The position numbers and the translations under genes were made by a program. Positions 6,224 to 13,278 of a stretch of 48,203 bases of DNA are shown here, piece by piece. A model generated the notes under the pieces. The model had not been told where the DNA came from. It saw only the letters and a list, made by a program, of their open reading frames with translations, and ran no database searches. Every line of letters starts with the position of its first letter. Position 1 is the first letter of the stretch. The DNA comes from an uncultured Lachnospiraceae bacterium (lineage in GTDB: Bacteria > Bacillota > Clostridia > Lachnospirales > Lachnospiraceae), in NCBI GenBank assembly GCA_910586585.1, contig CAJUKA010000028.1:1-48203 (forward strand). Reading direction: 5' to 3'.

Positions 6224-8200
6224 ATGCAGAATAAAGGGAAATATTATATTACTACGGCGATTGCATATACCTCTGGCAAGCCGCATATTGGCAATAATTA
6301 TGAGATTGTGCTGGCAGACAGCATAGCACGCTATCAGAGAAAAGACGGCTATGATGTCTTTTTCCAGACGGGAACTGATGAGCATGGGCAGAAGATTGAG
6401 ATGAAGGCTGCTGATGCAGGTGTGACACCGAAGGAATTTGTGGACAACGTTGCAGGAGTTATCCAAGGACTTTGTGACATGCTCAATATTTCTTATGATA
6501 AGTTTATTCGAACAACGGATGCGGTTCATGAGAAACAGGTACAAAAGATTTTTAAACGCTTGTACAAACAAGGTGATATTTATAAGGGCGCATATGAAGG
6601 AATGTATTGTACGCCGTGTGAATCATTTTGGACAGAATCACAGTTAAAAGACGGCAAGTGTCCGGATTGCGGGCGTGAGGTAAAACCTGCTAAGGAAGAG
6701 GCATATTTCTTTAAAATGAGCAAATATGCCGACAGACTGATTGCGCATATCAAAGAACATCCAGAGTTTATACAGCCTGTTTCCCGCAAAAATGAAATGA
6801 TGAATAACTTCCTGCTTCCGGGTTTGCAGGATTTATGTGTATCACGCACCTCCTTTCAGTGGGGGATACCTGTAGATTTTGATGACAAGCATGTTGTCTA
6901 TGTATGGTTGGATGCACTTTCAAACTATATCACAGGGATTGGATATGATGCCGATGGAAACAGTACTGAACAATATCATAAGCTGTGGCCGGCAGATCTG
7001 CATTTGATTGGAAAAGATATTATTCGTTTCCATACCATTTACTGGCCGATTTTCTTGATGGCGCTTGGAGAGGAGCTTCCCCATCAGGTGTTTGGACATC
7101 CATGGCTTTTGCAGAACAATGATAAAATGAGTAAATCCAAGGGAAATATTATGTATGCAGATGACCTGGTTTCTGTCTTTGGAGTGGATGCAGTCCGCTA
7201 TTTTGTCCTGCATGAGATGCCGTATGAAAATGATGGCTCGATCACATGGGATTTGATGGTGGAGAGGCTTAATTCTGACCTTGCAAACACACTGGGAAAT
7301 CTTGTCAACAGAACCATAGCTATGAGCAATAAATATTTTGGCGGCACAGTCGAAAATAAAGGAGTAGAAGAGCCAGCGGACGCGGACCTGAAAGCAGTTG
7401 CCACGGGAACATATGATAAAGTTGAATCAAAAATGAAAGAACTTAGAGTTGCAGATGCACTGACAGAAATTTTCAACCTGTTTAAGCGCTGCAACAAATA
7501 TATTGATGAAACAGAACCATGGGTCCTTGCAAAAGATGAGGCAAAGAAGGACAGGCTTGCAACTGTCTTGTATAATCTTGTTGAAGGAATTTCAATTGGT
7601 GCAGGGCTGATTGAGCCATTTATGCCAGAGACAGCACAGAAAATTATGAAACAGTTAAATAGCGAAATCCGTGATTTTGATTCGTTAAAAACATTTGGTG
7701 TTTATGTATCTGGGACAAAGCTGACAGATACGCCGGAGATTCTTTTTGCACGGTTAGACCCCAAAGAAATTGATGCAAAAGTGGAGGCGCTTGTCCAAAA
7801 TCAAATGGCAGAAACAGAAGGTGTAAATCAGGAGGCACAGGAGACCGAATCAGTCATTGACATTGAACCCAAGGCGGAAATTACCTATGAGGATTTCACA
7901 AAAATGCAGTTTCAAGTGGGAGAAATTCTTGCTTGTGAGGCAGTGCCAAAATCAAAGAAGCTACTGTGCAGCCAGGTAAAAATTGGTTCTCAAGTAAAGC
8001 AGATTGTTTCAGGAATTAAGGCATACTATAGCCCTGAAGAGATGGTGGGCAAGAAAGTGATGGTGCTAGTGAATTTGAAGCCAGCAAAGCTTGCAGGCGT
8101 ATTATCAGAAGGAATGCTTTTGTGCGCGGAGGATGCAGAGGGAAACCTTGCGTTGATGACGCCGGAAAAGACAATGCCAACAGGAGCAGAAATCATGTGA
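6224..8200 (+). CDS. metG: Methionine--tRNA ligase
   Basis: A 658-residue cytoplasmic class I synthetase that charges tRNA(Met). The HIGH-type motif is KPHIGN (residues 19-24); KMSKSKGN begins at residue 301. A single zinc knuckle with CxxC pairs at Cys129/132 and Cys146/149 sits in the connective domain. After the anticodon-binding helical region, a linker of about 50 residues rich in Glu and Gln leads to a C-terminal OB-fold tRNA-binding domain (about 550-658, with YEDFTKMQFQVGEIL and LVNLKPAKLAGVLSEGM), so this is the long, dimerising form. An ATG at 6224 follows AAAGGTG; a TTG three bases earlier is less likely. It opens a same-strand run of genes, and the next gene begins 1 base after its stop. 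Confidence 0.96.
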   Translation: MQNKGKYYITTAIAYTSGKPHIGNNYEIVLADSIARYQRKDGYDVFFQTGTDEHGQKIEMKAADAGVTPKEFVDNVAGVIQGLCDMLNISYDKFIRTTDAVHEKQVQKIFKRLYKQGDIYKGAYEGMYCTPCESFWTESQLKDGKCPDCGREVKPAKEEAYFFKMSKYADRLIAHIKEHPEFIQPVSRKNEMMNNFLLPGLQDLCVSRTSFQWGIPVDFDDKHVVYVWLDALSNYITGIGYDADGNSTEQYHKLWPADLHLIGKDIIRFHTIYWPIFLMALGEELPHQVFGHPWLLQNNDKMSKSKGNIMYADDLVSVFGVDAVRYFVLHEMPYENDGSITWDLMVERLNSDLANTLGNLVNRTIAMSNKYFGGTVENKGVEEPADADLKAVATGTYDKVESKMKELRVADALTEIFNLFKRCNKYIDETEPWVLAKDEAKKDRLATVLYNLVEGISIGAGLIEPFMPETAQKIMKQLNSEIRDFDSLKTFGVYVSGTKLTDTPEILFARLDPKEIDAKVEALVQNQMAETEGVNQEAQETESVIDIEPKAEITYEDFTKMQFQVGEILACEAVPKSKKLLCSQVKIGSQVKQIVSGIKAYYSPEEMVGKKVMVLVNLKPAKLAGVLSEGMLLCAEDAEGNLALMTPEKTMPTGAEIM

Positions 8201-8201
8201 T

Positions 8202-8879
8202 ATGCAGACTTTAGAAGAAATGGAGATGGATATGGCACAGGAAATAGAGGCAATTATATTTGACTTAGATGGAACAATGTGGAACGCATTAGACGGTATA
8301 TGTCTGACATGGAATCAAGTGGTTAAAACACATCCGGAATGCAGAAAGGAGCAGATTTCGTTTGAAGAACTGGGCGGCTGTCTGGGACTTCCGATGACAG
8401 AGATTGCCCAAAGGCTGTTTCCGGGAACAACCGCGCAGCAGCAACAGTCACTAATGGATGAGTGCTGTGAGGTGGAAAATGCATATTTGAGTGAACATGG
8501 CGGAATCCTCTATCCAAAACTTGAAGAAACGCTTTCAGAGCTGAAAAAAAATTACAAGTTGTTTGTGGTAAGCAACTGCCAAAAAGGTTATATTGAAAGC
8601 TTTTTAAAAGCGCATAAACTTGGAGCGTATTTCGATGATATTGAATGCTGGGGAAATAATATGTTGTCAAAGGGCGAAAACAATAAGCTAGTCATGAAGC
8701 GGAATGGAGTGACGAAGGCTGTGTATGTAGGCGATACAGCAGGTGACGAGGAGTCGGCGCGTGTAGCAGGCATTCCGTTTATCTTTGCCCGTTATGGATT
8801 TGGGGAAGCGAAAGCACCGGATCGTGTTCTTGATACAATAGCACAACTCCCGGAGATTATGGATAAGTTTTTTTCCTAA
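8202..8879 (+). CDS. HAD-superfamily hydrolase (phosphoglycolate-phosphatase-like)
   Basis: A 225-residue haloacid-dehalogenase-type phosphatase. Motif I is IIFDLDGTMWN (nucleophilic Asp and general acid Asp two residues later), motif II is LFVVSNCQKGY, and motif IV is VYVGDTAGDEESARVAG, with a four-helix cap of the IA subclass between I and II. The substrate is not predictable; this group includes phosphoglycolate and pyrophosphate phosphatases. The reading frame begins at ATG 8202, immediately after the metG stop, suggesting translational coupling. ATG 8232 is an equally good start because GGAG sits 7 bases before it and it leaves only a short tail ahead of motif I. Confidence 0.88.
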   Translation: MQTLEEMEMDMAQEIEAIIFDLDGTMWNALDGICLTWNQVVKTHPECRKEQISFEELGGCLGLPMTEIAQRLFPGTTAQQQQSLMDECCEVENAYLSEHGGILYPKLEETLSELKKNYKLFVVSNCQKGYIESFLKAHKLGAYFDDIECWGNNMLSKGENNKLVMKRNGVTKAVYVGDTAGDEESARVAGIPFIFARYGFGEAKAPDRVLDTIAQLPEIMDKFFS

Positions 8880-8914
8880 ATATGCCGATATAATAATTGA
8901 TACATGGAGGTAGG

Positions 8915-8944
8915 TTGAGGAGTCAAAAGGATGTGATAAATTGA
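8915..8944 (+). CDS. Candidate 9-codon leader ORF coupled to the gene at 8941
   Basis: A TTG (8915) four bases after ATGGAGG opens the micro-ORF MRSQKDVIN, whose TGA (8942-8944) overlaps the TTG start of the next gene at 8941. The arrangement would couple the two translationally. The strong ribosome binding site belongs to the micro-ORF, while the main gene has only a weaker AAAGGATG. This is an inference from arrangement alone. Confidence 0.3.
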   Translation: MRSQKDVIN

Positions 8945-9546
8945 AAATCGGTGAAGCGCAGAAACGATATCGGGCACAGCGATGTACACTTTTGGACCAG
9001 AGAAAAAAGTTATTGAAACAAAAAGAAGATCTGGATAAGAAAATCAACACCACTGTAAATGGTAACGAAATTTATTCGAACGATGCAGCGACCTTGGAGC
9101 TTTCTATTGATGCAGTGACACAGCGGTTTGAGGAAAATCAAAAAGTGCTTGACAAACTAGCAGAACAGTATGCAGCGGTGTGGAACGCTGAAGTAGCAAA
9201 ACAGCAGAGAGATGCAGCGCAGGAATATGGCGAAGACATGGTTAAAATCATGGAGGTTGCAAGGCGTATTGCAAAAGGTGCGAAAGTACCAGGCACCGAC
9301 GAGAAAAAGTTAATGGAATACAGTATGGAACTGTATATGTCTGCCAAAAACTTGGCAATGATGAACAAACAAAAGAAAAAAGAAGAATATGAATCTCTAT
9401 GGGAAGACGAGGAAGAGAAGACAGAGTATGACCCAGAGGGAAAAGCTGAGAACGCAGAAACAAGTGTTGGAATGCCAGATACATCTCCCATTGAAGGGGG
9501 TGCTGACAGCTCAATGGCTGTGGAGAGCGTGTCTGTGGAAGGATAA
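8941..9546 (+). CDS. Coiled-coil protein of unknown function
   Basis: A 201-residue soluble protein that I do not recognise. Residues about 5-90 are heptad-rich (RKKLLKQKEDLDKKINTT, then helices containing VTQRFEENQKVLDKLAEQYA) and should form an antiparallel coiled coil. Residues 90-155 are a second helical segment. The last 45 residues are acidic and probably disordered (WEDEEEKTEYDPEG). There is no Cys and no membrane segment. The start is TTG at 8941, overlapped by a possible leader ORF. It sits directly before the CooC-like ATPase and the dehydratase-like genes and may be part of that unit. A scaffold or adaptor role is only a guess. Confidence 0.65.
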   Translation: MKIGEAQKRYRAQRCTLLDQRKKLLKQKEDLDKKINTTVNGNEIYSNDAATLELSIDAVTQRFEENQKVLDKLAEQYAAVWNAEVAKQQRDAAQEYGEDMVKIMEVARRIAKGAKVPGTDEKKLMEYSMELYMSAKNLAMMNKQKKKEEYESLWEDEEEKTEYDPEGKAENAETSVGMPDTSPIEGGADSSMAVESVSVEG

Positions 9547-9571
9547 AAGAAAACAGGATTTAGGAAGTTTT

Positions 9572-9640
9572 ATGCTCCTGCCAGGAAGATTTCAAAAGAA
9601 GTTTTCCAGGCAGGAGATTTTAAGATGTATCGAAAGGTGA
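9572..9640 (+). CDS. Candidate 22-codon leader ORF overlapping the CooC-like gene
   Basis: An ATG at 9572 follows AGGAAG and encodes MLLPGRFQKKFSRQEILRCI plus two more residues, ending with TGA at 9638-9640. It overlaps the start region of the CooC-like gene, and the last base of its stop is the first base of an in-frame ATG (9640) of that gene. Translating it would melt the hairpin that buries the downstream ribosome binding site. It could be chance; no homology is known to me. Confidence 0.3.
   Translation: MLLPGRFQKKFSRQEILRCIER
9575..9616 (+). promoter_or_regulatory. Hairpin sequestering the ribosome binding site of the CooC-like gene
   Basis: CTCCTGCC (9575-9582) pairs perfectly with GGCAGGAG (9609-9616). 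After an A-A mismatch, GGAAGA (9584-9589) pairs with TTTTCC (9602-9607). The right arm contains the AGGAG that serves the ATG at 9625. The fold would block initiation unless opened by upstream translation or a factor. Confidence 0.6.
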
Positions 9641-10410
9641 TGAAAAGTATGCAGGGACAAACAAAAGTTATCGCAGTGGCTGGAAAAGGAGGTGTTGGAA
9701 AAACATCGCTTGCAGCGGCGATGGTGAAAGTACTGACAAAAAAATACCCTGATAAAAGAATTCTTGCAATTGATGCAGATCCAGCAGTCGGTTTGTCTAC
9801 AGCGCTTGGTGTAGAGGTCAAAGAAACGATAGATGATATTAGAAAAGCTGTTGTGGCAACAGTTGAAGAAGGGGATACCAGGACCGCATTAGAGCTTTTG
9901 GCAGAATCGGAGTACCGGATTTATGATGCGATGGAAGAGTGCGATGGTTTTGCTTTTATCGCGGTAGGGCGTCCTGAGAGCGCAGGCTGTTACTGCAAAA
10001 TTAATAATTACTTGAAGGCAGTAATCCAGCTACTTGCTGAAAATTTCGACTATGTGGTGATTGACGGTGAAGCAGGGATTGAACAGATAAACCGTCGTGT
10101 GATGGAAAAAGTGACCCATTTAATATTGGTGACAGATTCAAGCCGCAAAGGAACACAAGTGATTCAAACAATTAAAAAAGTGGCAGATGAGCTTGTAATG
10201 TATCAGAAAACAGGCGTGATTGTGAACCGGATTTTATCAGAGAGCGCTATAAAATTGATTGATACAGGAGCAGTACCTGTGGTAAGCTATATTTATTCCG
10301 ATGAAAGGCTCGCGGAAGCGGATCTGAGAGGGGAAAGTGTGCTTATGCTTGCTGAGGATACAGAAATTGTAAAGGGAGCAGCGAAAGCACTTGATGCGAT
10401 GGGAATATAG
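9625..10410 (+). CDS. CooC/MinD-like P-loop ATPase
   Basis: A 261-residue member of the SIMIBI class. The deviant Walker A is GKGGVGKTS (residues 20-28), followed by LAIDADPAVGLSTALG (switch I region) and GRPESAGCYCKINNYLK, a segment characteristic of CooC, the nickel-insertion ATPase for carbon monoxide dehydrogenase. The two nearby Cys (CYC) could bind metal at a dimer interface. DYVVIDGEAGIEQ is the Walker B region. No CODH gene is nearby; instead two 2-hydroxyacyl-CoA dehydratase-family genes follow in the same direction. I infer that it matures or energises those Fe-S proteins. ATG 9625 has AGGAG 8 bases upstream, though buried in a hairpin; ATG 9640 is an alternative. Confidence 0.85.
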   Translation: MYRKVMKSMQGQTKVIAVAGKGGVGKTSLAAAMVKVLTKKYPDKRILAIDADPAVGLSTALGVEVKETIDDIRKAVVATVEEGDTRTALELLAESEYRIYDAMEECDGFAFIAVGRPESAGCYCKINNYLKAVIQLLAENFDYVVIDGEAGIEQINRRVMEKVTHLILVTDSSRKGTQVIQTIKKVADELVMYQKTGVIVNRILSESAIKLIDTGAVPVVSYIYSDERLAEADLRGESVLMLAEDTEIVKGAAKALDAMGI

Positions 10411-10499
10411 GCATAGATGAAGGGTATTTACACAATGTTTGGGTAAGTTTGAATGCGCCTTTCAGAGATTGATTGGTATGTGCGCAGAGAGGATAAAAG

Positions 10500-11681
10500 A
10501 TGAAAGATTTATCACAGCTTTATTATTTTGAAAAGCTTTTAGAGGAGGCAAATAATGATTTGGTACGGGAAGGTGTAGCAAAAGGGCTGCATCCAATCGG
10601 GAGTGTTTGTTCTTTGATACCAGAACCGCTGCTGAATCTTCCGGGTTGCTTTTCCGTGAGACTTAGGGCGCCAAAAACAGGTTCTATTGATATTGGTACA
10701 TACTATATGTCCAGCCTATTGTGCGAGTGCTGCCGTGCGATTCTTGAGAGAGCGGTGGAGGGCGGATATCAGTTTTTGGATGGCATGATTGCGCCGGATG
10801 CCTGTGCACAGATGAACCGGTGCGTGGAAAATATTGAGCACTTAAATTGTATTGAAAAGCAAGGTTTTTTTGTATCATATTGTGATGCGCCCATGAAATC
10901 AGATGAAGCGGCGCTGCGGCATTATGTGAGACAGATAAAAACACACGTTCTTTTGCCTTTGCAGAAAAAACTAAATATTGATATTTCAGAAGAGAGCCTA
11001 AGAAAAGCGGTAGAGGAACACAATTGTATTTGCCGGCTTTTGATGGAAATGTCAGAGTATCGCAAAGAAGAAAATCCACGTATTACAGGATATGAGTTTG
11101 CCGTTTTGTGTACGGCTTCCTATTGCTGCCCGAAAGAGCTGCTGATAGATAAATTTGCGTCAATTGCACAGGAGCTAAAGACAAGAAAGCCTGACAGCAG
11201 GCCAGCATTTCGTGTGAAGGTGGCTGTGGCTGGCTCTGAGATTGACGATCCCTCGCTGATTGGAATGATAGAGGAAGCAGGGGCGCGTGTCGTAGCAGAC
11301 CGATTTTGTTTTGGATCGCTTCCAGAGCGCGAAGAAATTCAATTGAATGATACAGAGGATGTATTGACACAGATTTGCAGACATTATCTGCGAATAGGCA
11401 AATGTCCAAGGTATATGAATGCCGAAAAGGTTTGGGAACGTCAAAGCTATATGCATCAGTTGGTAAATGAGTATCATGCAGATGGCGTGATTTATCAGCA
11501 AATGAAATTCTGCGATTATTGGGGATATGAACGTGCTTATGCGTCCCAAACTATGCGGGAAAAATACAATGTACCAACACTTTCAATAGACAGGCCCTAT
11601 GTGACAGGAAATTCAGGACAGCTCAGAACGCGTTTCCAAGCATTTGTAGAAAGCTTGGAAATCAAAAAATTGAATTCATAA
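10500..11681 (+). CDS. 2-hydroxyacyl-CoA dehydratase family protein (HgdB-like subunit 1)
   Basis: A 393-residue protein with the fold signature of the HgdB/BcrC-like family, whose members hold a [4Fe-4S] cluster and dehydrate 2-hydroxyacyl-CoA or reduce arenes. Visible hallmarks are SVCSLIPEPLLNLPGCFSVR (family P-E-L-L/P-V-R region), SSLLCECCRAILERA and LDGMIAPDACAQMNRC (cluster Cys positions), and the C-terminal DGVIYQQMKFCDYWGYERA and RTRFQAFVESLE. Several Cys exceed the three usual ligands. The length is usual for a single subunit. It starts at ATG behind AGAGGA and is followed 24 bases later by a second, more divergent family member. The usual ASKHA-type activator gene is absent. The substrate is unknown. 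Confidence 0.82.
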   Translation: MKDLSQLYYFEKLLEEANNDLVREGVAKGLHPIGSVCSLIPEPLLNLPGCFSVRLRAPKTGSIDIGTYYMSSLLCECCRAILERAVEGGYQFLDGMIAPDACAQMNRCVENIEHLNCIEKQGFFVSYCDAPMKSDEAALRHYVRQIKTHVLLPLQKKLNIDISEESLRKAVEEHNCICRLLMEMSEYRKEENPRITGYEFAVLCTASYCCPKELLIDKFASIAQELKTRKPDSRPAFRVKVAVAGSEIDDPSLIGMIEEAGARVVADRFCFGSLPEREEIQLNDTEDVLTQICRHYLRIGKCPRYMNAEKVWERQSYMHQLVNEYHADGVIYQQMKFCDYWGYERAYASQTMREKYNVPTLSIDRPYVTGNSGQLRTRFQAFVESLEIKKLNS

Positions 11682-11705
11682 ATATAGCAGTACAACAGGA
11701 AAGGT

Positions 11706-13256
11706 ATGGTGGGCAAAATGGGAAAAAGGATGGGAAGTGAGCGGCTTGGCAGCTTTTATACAGGGAAAAGAGCAAAAAAGCGCCGGGAATGGCGCGGGGT
11801 CAAGGACACACTCTATGATTATTCACAATGGCTTAGAATATGGGGGGTACTGCTTGGTTTTGCATCAAAACCAAACAATGTGAAGGCGTTTTTCAGATAT
11901 CGTTGGATGCTCAATTTTATGGTGGTTCCGGACTTTTTTGACAGGCATACAGAAGGGATGCGTGATTCTCAGCTTCGGATTACGCATACAGCTTTGAGTA
12001 TTGTTGTGATTGACATGTGCAAAAGCATGACAAAGATGTTTCGGGCAGATCCCAGCATTGGGAACGATACAAAACTAAGCAAAAAAATGGTTTTGTTTGA
12101 TGAAAATATGATGAGCGAGATAATGAACGGATTTCCGAATCTGACATGGACCTGTGTTGAGGTTCCGGCAGTGTATACAAGCGCCATGATGGTTCAGGAT
12201 GGAGTGGTGCACTATACGGATGCGGCGCAGACTTATGGAATCCCATCAGATGTCTGCCCAATGCCTTTGGCAGAATTGGGGGTAGCATTGGAGGATGATT
12301 ATCCCAAAATTGGAGCCTGTGCAGTGCACTGCAATACGACTTGTGACGGCAGTTTGATGGGAAATAGCCTGGAATCTCAATATTTTGGCATTCCAACATT
12401 TGAGCTTGCAGTTCCGATCCGCCATACCTATGAAAGTGTAGAACCTTATGCTGTGGAGGAGATAAAAAACTGCATCGCATTTATCGAAAAACATACAGGG
12501 GAAACATTTGACTGGAATGCTTTTTTCAAAAGTATGGAAATCTTTAATATAGAGACACAGAATATGCTGGATTGGTTTGAAATCAGCCGTACCAAATACC
12601 CGCAGATGATTGGAACCAATCTTGCATTGTACCGCTACTGTGTCTATCAGGCAACGGGCGGCAGATATGATGTTTTTCTGAAGGTTGAGGAGAAACTGAA
12701 TCGTTATATCAAGAGAGGATATGAACGAAAAGAGCTTGTATGCAAAGAAATCAGACACCGCGCACTTACCTGGGGTGTGCAGTCTGCATATTATACCGCG
12801 TTTACGGTATGGCTTCAGAATTGCTGGGGCGTGGCAGCGCTCGCGGATATGTTAAGTTTATGTTCCACTCGTATTGTGGATACACAAAATAAGGAACAGG
12901 CACTCAAGGATCTTGCATATTTGTATGGAAAGATGATTATGCGGAGCCGCTCAAATGGCGGTTATGAGGTTGGCGTAGAGGACTTGTGGCGTTTTTGTGA
13001 GAGTTTTGATGTAGATATTGTAATCATGTACTGTCATATCGGCTGCAAAGCAATGTCTGGATATCATGGGCTTTTTGAGGAAGAGGCAAGGAAGCATGGC
13101 ATTCATCTGATATGGGTCAATCACAATCTGATGAAGCCAGAAGATGGCTCCAGGAAGGACATGCGGACAGAAGTCAATCGCTATATGCGTACAGTGTTTC
13201 AAGAGCAACCGCTTGATCCAAGCCTTGAAGATTTTGACGATGACAGGAATTGGTAA
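11706..13256 (+). CDS. Divergent 2-hydroxyacyl-CoA dehydratase-like protein (subunit 2)
   Basis: A 516-residue protein, clearly longer than typical family members (about 380-430). The core resembles the same fold as its neighbour: VHCNTTCDGSLMGN corresponds to the CD motif that holds a cluster Cys, and DVDIVIMYCHIGCKAMSGYH with the later WVNHNLMKPEDG corresponds to the C-terminal Cys and carboxylate region. The first 80 residues are basic and Trp-rich (RREWRGVKDTLYDYSQWLRI) with no family counterpart I know. It probably pairs with the product of the preceding gene as the second half of a heterodimer. ATG 11706 and in-frame ATG 11718 are both possible starts. Confidence 0.72.
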   Translation: MVGKMGKRMGSERLGSFYTGKRAKKRREWRGVKDTLYDYSQWLRIWGVLLGFASKPNNVKAFFRYRWMLNFMVVPDFFDRHTEGMRDSQLRITHTALSIVVIDMCKSMTKMFRADPSIGNDTKLSKKMVLFDENMMSEIMNGFPNLTWTCVEVPAVYTSAMMVQDGVVHYTDAAQTYGIPSDVCPMPLAELGVALEDDYPKIGACAVHCNTTCDGSLMGNSLESQYFGIPTFELAVPIRHTYESVEPYAVEEIKNCIAFIEKHTGETFDWNAFFKSMEIFNIETQNMLDWFEISRTKYPQMIGTNLALYRYCVYQATGGRYDVFLKVEEKLNRYIKRGYERKELVCKEIRHRALTWGVQSAYYTAFTVWLQNCWGVAALADMLSLCSTRIVDTQNKEQALKDLAYLYGKMIMRSRSNGGYEVGVEDLWRFCESFDVDIVIMYCHIGCKAMSGYHGLFEEEARKHGIHLIWVNHNLMKPEDGSRKDMRTEVNRYMRTVFQEQPLDPSLEDFDDDRNW

Positions 13257-13278
13257 AAGAAATAATAGGAGGAATGAT

